Of a stretch of 64,000 bases of DNA, positions 1 to 12,640 are shown one piece after another. Origin of the DNA: Marsupella aquatica (Eukaryota > Marchantiophyta); the NCBI GenBank assembly GCA_973895155.1, contig OZ316898.1, positions 9,300,001 through 9,364,000 on the forward strand, read 5' to 3'. The notes below the pieces were generated by a model. The model ran no database searches. It was not told the DNA's origin and saw nothing but the letters and a program-made list of their open reading frames with translations. Every line of letters starts with the position of its first letter. The first letter of the stretch is position 1. A program made the translations under genes and the position numbers.

Positions 1-200
1 GAAAAGGAGTAGCCACCCTATCTTGTTCCCAAAACTATGAATAAAAATGGCTATGTGAGGCGTACACCCCTTCTCCTTCGCAAAACTATGACTTGAATAG
101 GCTAGGGGAGGAATAGCAGCTACCTTACCTCCGTCCCAAAACTATGAATGAAGTGGCTAGGGGAGGAGTAGCCCCCTTATCTCCTTCCCAAAACTATGGA
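1..200. repeat. Short tandem repeat, about four degenerate copies
   Basis: The word CAAAACTATG recurs near 30, 81, 137 and 189, each preceded by a C-rich stretch and followed by a purine-rich GGCTAGGGGAGGAGTAGC-like stretch. The period is about 51-56 bp. The array may begin before the window. No coding potential is seen. Confidence 0.7.
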
Positions 201-1094
201 TTAGAAAGGCTGAGAGAGAGACGTCATTCTAGAAGTGGCGGTGGAGTATGAGGGGTGGAGCAGGATCCATGCCTGTTTAACATCCTGCCCTTTCCACGTC
301 AATGAAAAGGACTAAAGGAGGGTTGGTAGTCAGACTTTCTTTATAAAGAGCAATTCTACCCATTTGGAGATTTGCCAACGTGGGCGAGACAAGAAATGGC
401 AGAGGCAAAGGAGAGCTTACTCTCGAAACCACTCACTGGAGCTGTTTGTTGGAAAGTGGATGGATGAAGCGGTTGCACGAAATCCAATAAAATCTTCGGT
501 AGGGGCCTCAAACCTCACAACTTGATGAATTAGTAAGATACAATCTTCAGTAGGGGCCTCGTTCAAACCTCACAACTTGATGTATTAGTAAGTCTAGATT
601 CAGTTACTGACTACCAATTTCATGATCTATAACTTTTGCTATAGTTATGGGAGAAAGTAAAGGAAAACTTTACTCAGTCCTCTGTGGAAAACATTACAGC
701 CATTTTTTAAGTACCTTTATTTACTAGATTAATTAAGGTTATTGACTACCAAATTTATGATCCACAACTTTTTGCCATAAAGGATGATCATATGCCACAA
801 CCACAGATTACAGTAGAAATGAGGGAGAAAACCTAAATATAACTTTTACATAGTTGTAAAAATAAATAAATGACTGCCATTTCTTTATGGCCACAGGCTA
901 TCACCTATGACGCTTGTAGGAAGAAGGGGTCGAGTTTACAAAGGACGGAAAGGTCAGAAAGGGCTCGAGGAAGCTATGAGAAGCCCTACTTGTGTCATTT
1001 GCAGAGTAGCTTTAATTTTTTTGTTCCTGCCTTCAAGGCTGGAATTCACATGTTTATTAGCTAGCCTCAGACACCTTCTAGAGGGTGCAAACTA
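201..1094. other. Intergenic, no gene seen
   Basis: No supported gene. A partial tandem duplication of about 57 bp lies at roughly 485-592; both copies contain GTAGGGGCCTC and CCTCACAACTTGATG. The short open frames at 870-1131 have no recognisable features. Confidence 0.5.
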
Positions 1095-1260
1095 CCTCAG
1101 CCTTGGTCAATTGGCCAGGAGATTTGCCTAGAACCAAGAGGTCCCAGGTTTACTCCCCCTCCACCCGCAAGGGTAGTGGAGGGTGTATGTGTGTTTGTGT
1201 GGGTTGGGTATGTGTAGTGGTGGGAGTACTGGTTTCTCCTTCTGGCTGGCCGCTTTGTGA
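1095..1260 (+). mobile_element. tRNA-derived SINE-like element
   Basis: The stretch near 1100-1165 has an A-box-like segment (TTGGTCAATTGGCCAGG) and, about 40 bp later, a B-box-like segment in CCCAGGTTTACTCCCCCTCC. A TG-rich region (TGTGTGTTTGTGTGGGTTGGG) follows. The same order of motifs is found on the minus strand at about 22195-22060, so this is a dispersed family rather than a tRNA gene. The 3' end and any target-site duplication could not be defined. Confidence 0.5.
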
Positions 1261-2949
1261 TCCTGGTCCAATCGTCTCTCCTTCCTGGTATGGGTCAGTG
1301 TCTGATCCCCTTATGGGCTACTCTACAGTGGTGCCTACTCCAAAGTAGAATGTCTATACTCTCTTGGATGTGTCTACTTTTGGCTTTCAAGGCAAAAGAA
1401 AAACATCAAAAGGTACCCTGCTCCCTTGGTCCCCACATAAATCAATCCTTCACAGCATAGAAGGGGTGCTCAAGATGGCATTCATGTAAAGTGCATACTA
1501 TTTTGTTATTAACATTTATGGGAACAAAGTTTGGTTCTCCACTTCCACTCGCATGGCTGGCCCATTGGCGACTCTGGATGGGTGCTCTTTTAGTAGAATG
1601 ATTTCCAAGGGAAGCCATATGACGCACTAAAGGATTATTTCCTTGTAGTGAGAATGTTTTTTGGGGCGGGTTTTGGGGTGTTGTTGTTGTTGATGCTGTT
1701 TACTACTGTCTGAGCTATAGTTTGAATTTGCAGCCATAGGGTTTTAGTTTTTTCTTAAAGTATGGTTTGGGTTACCCAGGCTTATTGACTCTTTGGTTTT
1801 CCTGGAATTTTCTCATTATTTTCTCCCCTTTACTGCGTCTCCTGGCCTTGGGACCCTGCCTCCCTGTTTGACTCTTTTTGTTCTTTGGCAGTGATATATA
1901 TCTCCACAAAGTTCATTGAAGTGAAACTGAAGCTCTCATAAAACATGATGATTAAGAAGAGCTATAGTTAAAGGGAAACTGGAAGCTTTATTCGTCATCT
2001 AAGTGAAAAACAATTGCACACAACTAGGGCTTGAGCTAGGGAGAACCATAACAAGCCAATAGGGTGTCTCCTTGAGCAACACTGCAACAGGTTATGGTCA
2101 TAGCATCTGCCTGTAGTTATTCTCATCAACAGGTGAATTTTATTATTTTGATTTTTGTGCTCGATCAGCTTATGAAGCCTCCTTGCAGCCATGTCTTAAT
2201 ATGGAGGCCTGTTAAGAACAAACAGTTACAGAACACTGATTTTGAAGTCTAGAAGGATTGTGCTTGTAACCCATAATTCATGAGTTATCTGCTGTGAACT
2301 TTGGAACTTTGAGAAGCCTTAATGAGAAATGAACCAATAACTCCCTACCAGGATAACATTCCATAGATCCAAGTGGCCACTAGGCCAAAAGCCTAAGCCC
2401 GTTGCCTGTATATGATGTGTTCTTTATGATCCCCGTTATGATCCATAAAGCCCCTTTTGTTGTGACAAGTACAAGAGATGATATTTTCCTTTCCATATAT
2501 TATTATTAAATATGGAGAAATGGCAAGGTTTCTTTCCAAGTTTATTTCAAGCTACTTAGGTTCAAATCTTCTCTCTGTAGTTACACGTAATCTCTCTTCT
2601 TCACAAGACCTTAGTTCTCTAGCTTGATCCTGGTCTTTTATCAAGGTGTTTACTCTAAGTCAGATAATGTTCAAAATGCTCAGTTTCTTTTGGGACTGAG
2701 AAGCATAATGCACTGAATACCACAAAAATACCACAAATACCACAAAAGTTAGAAGTGAACATGCGCACCCAAGATGCTAACTTTGCAACCCAGGATTCCT
2801 CCCGATCGATCGATTGATTCCAGCCCTGATTTGCGCATGACTCAATATTGTCTCGACGACAAAGAAAGGACTGGTCGGTTCAGTTTGTTCTGGAGCCATG
2901 ATTCTGCTGTATTTCCGCTGTTGCTTGACGCTGAATTGGTGATGTGGTC
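1261..2949. other. Intergenic with possible retroelement 3' tail
   Basis: No gene recognised. At about 1870-1905 the sequence TTTTTGTTCTTTGGCAGTG is followed by GATATAT. Nearly the same string occurs at about 33569-33598, and both follow T- and G-rich DNA. This resembles the 3' end of a non-LTR element, but the identity is not established. Confidence 0.35.
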
Positions 2950-2975
2950 CCTCTCTCTCTCTCTCTCTCTCTCTC
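2950..2975. repeat. (CT)n microsatellite
   Basis: Thirteen uninterrupted CT units. The open frames crossing it on both strands are dinucleotide artefacts. Confidence 0.95.
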
Positions 2976-3240
2976 GACCGATTTGACGATGATTCCTGCA
3001 AAGGCACTTTTGCTGTTGAGGAAGTAGTCTGGGGCTGGCCGTGATTCAGGGTGAAGTCTTTCATCAAAATTGCCGGCCATGCATGACTACTGCGTGCAGT
3101 GGAATTCTCGAATCGAATCGGCAGGCTGCTCTGCTCGATTGATGGCTTTGCAGCAACTCAACTGAACTCAAGCCCGATCAAGCTCGTCTTCTTGTGACAA
3201 TGAAGGCGAATTTTTAATTCAGGTGACGGTTCCTGAAAAC

Positions 3241-3362
3241 TCCTAGACCAGGGGTCTCAAACTCTTCAAACCCCTGGTCAATGAGTTTCTAGTTCATTGA
3301 CCAGGGGTCTCAAACTAATTGAGCAGGGGTTTCTAGTTCGAGCTCATTGACCAGGGGTAGTA
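3241..3362. repeat. Clustered direct and inverted repeats of GACCAGGGGT
   Basis: GACCAGGGGTCTCAAACT occurs twice, a variant GAGCAGGGGTTTCTAG lies between later copies, and GACCAGGGGTAG ends the cluster. The inverted form ACCCCTGGTCAATGAG sits between the first two, so the first part can fold into a hairpin. The function is unknown. Confidence 0.7.
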
Positions 3363-5810
3363 GTTCTTCAGCAGTACTCAGAATTTGATGTATTTAAGTG
3401 CTATGGGGTAGGGACAGCCAAGTTCATAGTCCATATTAGCATAAAGATTGGTCTTATACCATTAGTCACTGTAAAGACTAGTGAATTTGATTTTTTTAAT
3501 AATCTTGTGCAAAAGTTATGACCATTGCTTTATGGCAGAAAGGCATCATCCCTAATTTCAAAGCTTTGAGAAGCCCTAGTACTAGAATCTGTTTGGTCAC
3601 ACTCTTTTAGATGTTGGACTCAAATTTTTCTATTCAGGTAGCCTCTAATTTTGCAAACTGACTAAGTCTATTGTGTGCAAAGAGCTTTGGTGAACTCTGT
3701 CTTGGGAGAAGGACTACTGAAGCTCGAACTACAAACCCCTGCCAACGTCTTGGGACAAGGACTTATGAAGCTTGAACTAGAAACCCCTGTTGCAATGGAA
3801 ACGGCTACCATTGGCCTACAATTGCAACTACTAATGTTGAGCAAACTGTGCACTTAGGATTTAAGAGGAAAGAGATGGAAAACATTTGGGTAAACTAAGG
3901 CAATCTACACAAAGAATATTGACATTTCCTGGGTCTTTACTACGAAGACAGGGGAAAAGATATCTACTCTCTAGGGACAAAGCTGATAAAATTTGACAGT
4001 CCCTTATAGTAGAACCATATCTACTGCTATGTTAGTGAATTTTCAGAGATAATTATTTAAATTTAGACAAATTTTGATTATTACTTCTGAAATCAAACAA
4101 TCTCACTGAGCAGAATGTATAAGATGCAACTACAATGGACACCTGCTGAAACTATCTAAACTTAAAATGCTGAGATCTGATGCACAATGAACCAACTGCC
4201 AGGGAGCCTCTTCTCAAGCTCAATGTTCCTCTTCCATTGCCATCCAAGCCTGCTTCACCCAACAACCTCTCTTTGCCCAAAATGCAAAATAGTACATTGA
4301 ACTTGACAACAGCCACCCATCCGGGCCTCTGAACTCAAACAGCCCATCTTGGGTCTGCCTCCTCCCTAACCTTAACAGCAACTTAATGTCACCAGTCAAA
4401 CGTGCACAACTTGTGGCTTTGTGTTAAGTAAACTACCATTACTCAAAGAAAACATGCACAAGTGCAACATCCAAGTACACACAAGTAGTCGACACAAGAG
4501 ACGTGTGATTTATCACCAGAGGTTATGTTCATAGGAACACAAAAGAGAACTTTCCTAAACTCTAGGTCTGTCACTTGGACATACTTAGCCTCCACCCCAA
4601 TCTTCACAGACATCTAAGCTCTGCCTGTCTCTGAGACGCTTCATTATCATTGAGTCTAAGTTTAGCTCATGAGATCAGTTCTGCTAGTGAATATAGTAGT
4701 GATACTTTTAACCTTAATCAAGCATTTGACTATGGTTAGATTAACTGTGTGTACAGAGTAACTCTGGATCCAAGAGTATATACCCAATACTGTGTTGTAT
4801 AGCCCAGTCATGGACTTAACTGGACTTGGCACTGTCATGTCCTCCCCCTCATGACAAACAGGCCCCATCTGTTCACTATAATTATAGTCCTTTGAAGAAA
4901 AACTAGTATTTAATTCAACTCATCAAGATAGAATAAAAGCTCTGTTTGATTGCTACAAGACAACAAACTGAAACGAGTTCCAGGAGTGAACATGCTATGT
5001 ATATAATTATGCTCTATGTGGAAAGAGTCAATATTACATTTACGTTACAGCCTGAGAAATGACTGATTCAGGCTGGGTCAACTATTACTAAGATATTTTT
5101 TTCAGAAAGGGAAAAAACGGCCTCCTTTAAAGGGATCTGTCAAACTAAGTTGAAAATCTAGAAACCAGAGTTGAAAAACTACACTAGAATCATGAAAGAG
5201 ACAGAAAGTTCTAAACAGACGCACTTGATCGTTGTCCTCGAATTTATATGAGAGAGGATCATTTCAGCCTAGAGGTAGAATGAACGAAAGAGTCAATGGA
5301 CTGTGCTATATACGACTTTGGCTCATCATTGATGTTTTCCAAGTATCATGCAATAAATACGTGACTTGCATGGGTATAGTGTCAATTGTATGAAATTCAA
5401 GGGCTGGGTGTGTGACACTAAATAGTGTAAAGAGTGTACTTAAAAGGCTTCTCCTCTACTTGATCTACAAGGATGTATTCTTGCTTAAATCTTTTTTATT
5501 TGTTAAAAGGGGAAATCTGTGAAAACCCCACAGACAGAGAATAGTCCAAAAGGTCTTTAGTACTTTTTGCAAAAGTGTAGAATATGGACTCCGTCATGAA
5601 ACATTTCAGAAAATAAACCTGGTTTCAAAATTGCTGCATTTCAAGGTGATGGCTTGGTTTTCGTTTTGGGCTTCTGTTTTGGGGGAAAGAAATGGGAAAC
5701 CCACCCAGAGCAGTAATTAAACACACACGACTGATATTGAGATGCAAAGGTTTTCTAGCATAGGCAATCCACGAACAAAATTTTAGAGTAGCTCATGTCT
5801 TTCCCAAAGT
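3363..5810. other. Intergenic, AT-rich, no gene seen
   Basis: I see no conserved coding region here. The open frames are short (60-68 codons) and lack recognisable motifs. Confidence 0.45.
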
Positions 5811-6536
5811 GATGACACTCATATACAATTCTCTCACGAGTGGCAGTAGAATATGCCTTTAGAGATGTAAATGGCAGAGCCTTCAGAGAACGATAAGATG
5901 ACCCTTTTCCCTCAAGTTATCTGATCGTCACACTGATCACAGTACTCTTTCAAAACAAGTTTCTTCATTGTAAACACGTCTTTATCGCCAAAAACCTTCA
6001 TGCAGATTTCACCCATGATGAGGAAGGGTTGCATAGTCTGATCCAATAGATCGGTCTGCCAGCTACTCATACCCTCTCGTCCAAGTGTGCAAAATACTGA
6101 TGCAAACGCTATTGTGTCTATTCAACCTTTTGAGAAAAGACAATTCTTGCTGTACCATGGTGATTTCATTTTTGCCTCTGAATGATTTCAAAGATTTACG
6201 TTCCAAAACACAGCCTACATCACAGGGGCTCAAAGCAGACAACACCCAAAAGGTGACGAGAGTTCAGCGTGCAAACTAAGATGGTCATTTCAAGATGATT
6301 GATATGTGCACACAATCTGTGACAGCTTTCTTCAGCGTCATCTATCAAAACGTACTGCATTCAATCGGACTTGAGGGAAGCCCTGGTTAAGGGCGCCTTT
6401 CCATTGTCAGGAAGGTGACGGATGACAGTTTTGCAAATTCGTTGCTCGCATTATCCGTAGTAATCTACAGGAATGCAACGCGGAAGGTTTCTAAAATTCA
6501 CTGCCACTCGTGAGAGAATTGTATATGAGTGTCATC
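5811..6536. repeat. Perfect 37-bp inverted repeat bounding 726 bp
   Basis: Positions 5811-5847 and 6500-6536 are exact reverse complements over 37 bp, starting GATGACACTCATATAC on the left and ending in its complement on the right. About 650 bp lie between them with no recognisable coding sequence. The arms could be terminal inverted repeats of a non-autonomous DNA transposon or a foldback structure. I see no obvious target-site duplication just outside the arms, so the transposon reading is only tentative. Confidence 0.6.
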
Positions 6537-7615
6537 GTCTAAGATGCCCGATCAATTTCGTGTTCGATAATAGTCGCTACTGGGTCTAATGAATCCGATT
6601 CAGCTAAATTACTTCAGCTATTCTTTAAATTGAGATCAAAGGCGGGGGAGGATGTCCACGTAATTCTCTTTCAGCAGTAAACCAGGACTAAACATATGGG
6701 AAACAATAGGAAGTATTGTTCCTTCATTCTTTCAAATGACGGGGGACGATGGGCCCATAAATTCTTTTTCAATAGTACACTAGAATTATCTATGTGGGAA
6801 GCAAAAGAAAATATTGTCTTCATTTCTTCAAATGAGGGAATCAGTGCAAAACTACTAGCATTGGGTAAAAACATCTCGTACAGCAATGACTTGTACCGAG
6901 TTTAACGCCTACAAGCTTACTACATACGGAGCACCAGACTTGAGAAAGACCTCAGCAGACGACCAATACACATTTTGATAGTCAAACGATTTTTAGTGTA
7001 CATCACAGTGACAGCTGACTAGCGGTAAAGCCAGAACAGATCTGTCACTGACATATTTTCGTAACTCAAGTAGGTCAGGAGCTTCTTCACATCCCCATTG
7101 TATCTTTTCGGGGAACTTAGTCACCATCATGACGAGCAGAGTAAAGCCTCTCGTCACATCTGCTGCAGATCACACGTGATCAAATACAGTTGCTGACATC
7201 GCTCAAAATCAGCTGATCTGAGTGGGTAGAACAAAGTATTTTTCACCTTTCTAACTTAGACAAGCTGCTTGCTGAATCAATTCCGGACCTCAATCACGGT
7301 CACATGGCTTGCTGGCATACTGATGGTTGCCATGCAAAGGGACAAATCTCAAGCCAATCAAAACAAAGCTTGCACCGTACAAGGGTGCAAAATTTCTGCC
7401 TGTACTTATGACTATGGACTAATACAACACCCTTGCTGAGCCAGGAAGTCATCCGTTCATGGCATGGTTCAAATGCTACACACAGAACTAGTTATGACTT
7501 ATAACTACCAGTACACATAGCACAAGAACAATGATGCAACGAAAGCAATTCCAGGTTTCGAGAAGAATTTCTACATGTGGCTACAAGAAGTATTTACAGT
7601 GAGACAACAGGTCTA
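6537..7615. other. Intergenic 3' of the TMEM120 gene
   Basis: A diverged direct duplication of about 100 bp lies at roughly 6670-6845 (TATGGGAAACAATAGGAAGTATTGT against a similar TATGTGGGAAGCAAAAG copy). The proximal part probably holds the 3' untranslated region and polyadenylation site of the minus-strand gene that ends at 7616. Confidence 0.4.
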
Positions 7616-10600
7616 TCACAATCTTTTGTCGGAAACAGACTTTTTCCCCATACTCGACCCAAGCCCTGATGAAGACATCCGTTGCAGCATCTGCTTTGTT
7701 TGCTTCATCTTGGCTTTTATCTTAGCTTTTGCCACCACTGTTGCCACTGTGTTCGAAAAGTTTCCCAAGGCCATTATAATCAACAATACTCCACATACCA
7801 CCATCTGTACAGAGGATCCACGAGTTATTTGCACTGGCAAGAGAAGAACAAATACGGGTCATAAAGTAAGGATCCTCTCGATATTAATCATAGAATCAAC
7901 ATATGACGACAATAGCAATTGCATATGCTTGGATGAAAAGATCTTAATCATAAATCAACATATGAAGACAATAGCAATTGCTTATGCTTGGATGAAAAGA
8001 TCTTAATCATAGAATCAACATATGACGACAATAGCAATTGCTTATGCTTGGATGAAAACAAACTACTCCAGACCACAACCGTGATTATTTTAAGTCGCCA
8101 AGCATTCCAACAATACCTGCCACTCTGACGAATCTTCGATAATGGAAGAGTGTAATAAGAGAGAGCCGATTGCAAATTGAAAGAGCTGCACAGAAACAAA
8201 CCAACAAACCTCTTTTCGTAAAACCACTGCTTGAATTTGAACATTTATGGTGATCATAAAAATCAGCATGATACTAGGAATCTAGGACATCAGCACAAAA
8301 GTCAAACTAAACAAGTAATAATAATTTTGCACTTGCGGAAGTTGTGGAGCCTACATATTACAAGATCTTCACATGAAGTACCAGTAGCAAAAGCACGTTG
8401 GCATAGAGAACCCAATTTTTTGCCCTCAAACGTACCTGTAGAATGAACAGAAGTGGATAAAGAACCCAAATTTGACCCTTCACGCCTGAGGTCTCTCCCC
8501 ACACCACATCCATTCGCCCAGCCTGTTCCAAATTTTGACAAAAAAAGATAAGCCAGAATATTCGCTGCTTATGAAAGCAAACTACAAAAAACACATAAAA
8601 GAAACGTATACACCACTGAAGTTTACGGCCAGCGTAATCAACGCATCGAAACAAACCCGGCAAACATAAAGTTTCATCAATTCTGTCCGGTGATATTAGG
8701 AGATGATCACGAATTTGCACCTTGCCGAGAGCAATTCGAGTATACAATCTTTGCCTCTGATACCGGTTTTGGAGAAGCATGGCTACTCCTTGCATAACAG
8801 CCCATGCCAAGAAGAGGCGCACTCCTTGCTGCTCACACCACCGACGCCATTCAAAACATAGTTCAGGGGTGAATTTGCTTGAAGGTCTGGACTGTGGAGC
8901 CTGAATAAAACATAAATCATTCTATAGATCAATGTTCACAATTGCCATGAAGAATACCTGTTTCTTTATGCAACCAGGATGACCTTGAAGTCCCCAAGTT
9001 AGACTTACAAGAGCCATGGCCATGGCACAATAATGATGATAAACCCACCTGCAATTGCCATCAGATAGGATCAAGTTTAAGGAAGAGCAAAACACTGCTA
9101 AAACGCGCAGGTCAATTGAGCTGAAATTTCTGGTATCTTACTGAAACTCTCCAGACGTTCCCGAGTCAAGACTCCAAAAACATCAGTGCAAAATGTGATC
9201 GTGGTGTACGGCGCTGTAACGTGAAGGTTAACAGGCACTCCTGCTGGGTAGGAGTAACAGTTTCATTTGGTCTTTATTATATTTTAATTTAGTTGAAGTG
9301 AAGTGACGGAGAAGAACTGACGTCGTAGCCATTCACCTCGTTCTTTGTGCTAAGTAAGGGTAAGTCCAAGGGCATCCCGGGCAAGACAGCATGATCAATT
9401 GGGAAGTTATCTTACATATCTCCAAAATCCAACGCGACAGAATAGGGAGGAATAACTGGAGATATGTACTCAAGGGACAAAGATAAGAATTATCCAAGAT
9501 GCATAAGACTAGTTGTTCTCACTTGAAGGCAGAAGAGTATCAGAATCTGCCGAGATCCTACTCGACCTACCACTAACACATGTGGATGGATGGTATAAAC
9601 AACATGATCTAATTAACTTGCATCATAAGCAGGGGGCATAATCTTCGTATTTCCACCTGGATGACGCTATTGCTCTTACTAGAACGTGCGTATCATATCA
9701 GCTAGGGAAATGTTCTGGAGAATATAGATATTGTGCCATCCCTCCTTCTACGATGCAAGCTCGTATGATTCGACCAAACATGCTAGACGATCCTTGTTAT
9801 AGCTGATTTGATGCGCCCATGCTCTACTAACCGCCTTCGTCCATATACTTACCCTTAACCACAGCACAATTATCTAAAAACACATGCACGCAAGGAAATA
9901 TAGAATGATGCGATTGACCAATATTCACAGCACAATTATCTAAAAACACATGCACGCAAGGAAATATAGAATGATGCGATTGACCAATATTCACACCTCC
10001 ATTGACCTTCCAAGGCACTCGAACGAGAATTGCAGAGTAAGGAGAGCTATAAGAAGCTTGAGCCTTGAGCCACTAAGTTCGCCCTAAGATAAATAACACA
10101 CTTTCCATCAAAAACAGCCTCCATTCTCTTTCCTGAACTTGCTATGTGGGTAAAATAAAAGCCCTGCATTTGCATCTCCCATCAAACAAGTGTCGAGGTC
10201 AGGTCAAATACCATGGTCGTATGTCGCTTCCATTAACTTTCAAAATGTTCTCCCGCAGAGCTAAACTTGTGTAGAAGTACAGCAGCCATGCCTGTGGATA
10301 CCTGGCGTTAGAAAGATTGCAAGTAGCTGGACTAAAAAACACGGTGAAGAAACAATCGGATTGACTAAACCTATAATGTCTAGAAGAAGGATAACAGGTC
10401 AAACCTGATAGCATTGGACAGGTAGCGCCGGGAAGCAGCCATTCCACCACCAGTTCTTCAAAAGAAGTAGCACCACAGGAAACGCAAGAAACAATAGGGC
10501 AGTTCTATCCTGAAATACATAGCAACTATTAGCTCTATCGTGTTTCATTGGCACACAACTGAGTGATTTAAACGTCGACGATACTGGGCATTGCTAACAG

Positions 10601-12075
10601 ATTAAATGGATTCCTCCACAACGATCGTAGATAAGAGTGCAGTAGAAGAGCAAGTTTCACACACGAGTGGAGACATACTCATTCCACACAAAGCTGCCGA
10701 TGATGTCCACAACAAATTTGACTTACAGGACAGTTCTTATGCTCTTGGATATTGTTACTAACGAGAGTTTCGTATGCGGACGAGAGGATTTTTTGTTGCA
10801 AAATTTTCAGTGGAAAGATAATCTTACCCTAAATGTGTTGTACTCCTCTTTCACTTTAAGCCGCACATCACTTCGCGTCGCCCGGACATTCACAGGCCCA
10901 AGCAAGAGACTAAGAAAAACTCCTGTTTACAACATAGAAATCCACGATGTCCGTGCTCAATTAACTTTAAGAATAAGTAACTTAGAAAAACTGCATGAGA
11001 AGAGCAGAGAGCGAAGACAACCCAATGTTTGGTCAATTGAATTCACTAAACATTCAGTAGAAATTTATGACGAAATGAATGTTCGGATTGCAATACACGG
11101 ATGACTAGAATCTTCCACATCTACCCCTCAGTGACAGACATGCGTAGGACCGTAGGGCATCTGCGGATGGTCTCGACAAGATGATCTATGATATCTTTCC
11201 AAGCACGGAGACAAACTGTAGTTCCAATGCGCATAGAATTCATGCAACTCTGCGCATGGACAGGTGAAATCAAAGCAACACTTCTGAAACAATTCAATTA
11301 TTGGAACTGACCGTTAGATTTGGCTGGAAGAAGCGATGCGGCGTCTCCCTCGTATATCATACTGCGGGCTCTATACGAATCCTCCTCTAACTGGTATTCC
11401 CGTCCATCCATTCAGCATCAAAGAGGAAAACATTCAGAAAGTGACTGACCATAGATGAATCAGCATCAGAGCGGTAAGACAGACATTCTAAACATGTTGT
11501 GAGTCCGACCTACGAAAATCGTCCATTGAAGAGATCCAGTGCCTCTTGATGAAGAGAGGATGCACAAGGAGACCAGCAGTAAAACTGAAGATTCACATCA
11601 TAGATTTCTAATGACGGCAGATAAAGAGCAATCATCTGATCTTCCTCATGTTATTTCAGGATCAAAGCAGATCAATCCCGAATGACGGAAAAAATTATAA
11701 AATAATTCCGCAACGGCTAGCGTTGAGTAGAAAGATGTTAAGGGATAGGTTTCGTATGGCTACCTTCTCGGCCAGCACGGGGTTAATCTCGTCCTTCTCG
11801 AGCGCAGTGTTTATGAAGGATTGGACATTCTTTATTTCGGAAACCAAAGTCGTCGCCTGCTGGCTTAACGACTGCGAATCGTATTTCATGCGTGTAGAAT
11901 GAGCGGAAGCCGCATCTTGCAGCGCTTTGCACCGCTCAAGCAACCCCGCCACCCTCTCAGCTGCATCTTTTCCCACATCCCCTGCTCTGTCTTCCTCGGT
12001 CTTGGATCCCCAATCCCGCGCGTGCTGATTAGGGTAACTCCTCCCACCTTCGTCCTGATTCGAAGAACCAGTCAT
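7616..12075 (-). CDS. TMEM120 (TMPIT/TACAN-like) membrane protein, ten exons
   Basis: Plant homologue of TMEM120/TMPIT-like multi-pass membrane proteins of the endoplasmic reticulum or nuclear envelope. The animal relatives are linked to fat metabolism and mechanosensation; the plant role is unclear. Exons on the minus strand are 12075-11764, 11390-11312, 10922-10828, 10509-10405, 10291-10212, 9048-8958, 8900-8721, 8522-8436, 8185-8117 and 7804-7616. All have GT/AG borders and the phases join exactly, giving 428 residues. Residues 1-130 are a soluble, helical, Glu/Lys/Gln-rich region. Family signatures follow: LGPVNVRAT and LKVKEEYN before the first hydrophobic segment (DRTALLFLAFPVV), then ALRENILKVNGSDIRPW, VYHHYCAMAMAL, GVAMLLQNRYQRQRLYTRI, RMDVVWGETSG and a last hydrophobic segment with a basic tail (KAKIKAKMKQ). 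The start ATG at 12075 opens the conserved frame. Exon 7 has a second in-frame acceptor at 8828 that would give 404 residues and fit the family without a gap. Confidence 0.92.
7882..8058. repeat. Three tandem copies of about 59 bp in the last TMEM120 intron
   Basis: Each unit contains AATCAACATATGA, ACAATAGCAATTGC and GCTTGGATGAAAAGATC. The array lies wholly inside intron 9, between the exons ending at 8117 and starting at 7804, so it does not alter the protein. The plus-strand open frame across it is a by-product. Confidence 0.85.
9861..9994. repeat. Exact 66-bp tandem duplication in a TMEM120 intron
   Basis: Two apparently identical copies, 9861-9926 and 9927-9992, both starting ACAGCACAATTATCT. 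They lie in intron 5 (10211-9049). The lack of differences suggests a recent duplication. Confidence 0.9.
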
Positions 12076-12640
12076 GTCTGCTCGGCAGTACTCGCAGTAG
12101 TGGTGCAAGCAAACCAAAGCTAACCAAAGCAAACCAAACCCCTCGTCGACTTTCCTCTAATCTATTCTCTATTCATCCTAGGAACCGGACAGCAGCAGCA
12201 GTACGCGATTCAGGCCACGAATCCACCGCGGCAATTCATCCATGAGTAGATCAAACCCACCTCAGAACGATCATCCCAAGGTGAACCCACCAATGAATCA
12301 AAGAAATGCCCCTCAATCGCTGACTCACTAACTCGCTCACGCACGCTCCTGCTCCTCCTCAGCTTCCAAAGCTCCAGCCAGACAAGGGATGAATGAATGA
12401 TCTCCGTGCGCACTTTAACAAACGAACGAGAGACCCTTCCACTCCCATCCAGATAGATCTAAGTCACAGAAAGCATATTCCCGAGGAGCTACAGTAGTAG
12501 CTAAACGCCTTCATACTCCTCTAGCCTACACTACCTGTTCCCCTGTCCTACTTCCTCCTCTGTCGTCGTCGCCACGGATCGTCTCCTCTTCGCTCCGCTT
12601 CGAGTCCAAGAACACTCTTCTTCTTCTTCTTCTTCTTCAG
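12076..12640. promoter_or_regulatory. 5' flank and probable promoter of the TMEM120 gene
   Basis: This non-coding stretch lies just upstream of the minus-strand start at 12075. It contains a short CAAACCAAAGC-type direct repeat at about 12106-12140 and ends in TTC trinucleotide runs near 12617-12639. No TATA box or transcription start can be fixed by eye. The minus-strand frame stays open for 19 codons upstream of the chosen ATG, to a possible earlier non-conserved start at 12132. Confidence 0.4.

Noticed and set aside
1095-1170. A tRNA gene
   Set aside because: A- and B-box-like words exist, but no acceptor or anticodon stem can be folded and a related copy exists elsewhere, so a SINE-like element fits better.
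7575-8006. 143-codon plus-strand frame
   Set aside because: Opposite the last TMEM120 exon and extended by the 59-bp intronic repeat, so a shadow.
10667-11104. 145-codon plus-strand frame
   Set aside because: It lies opposite TMEM120 exon 3, whose minus-strand reading is conserved and splice-consistent. The plus frame has no motif.
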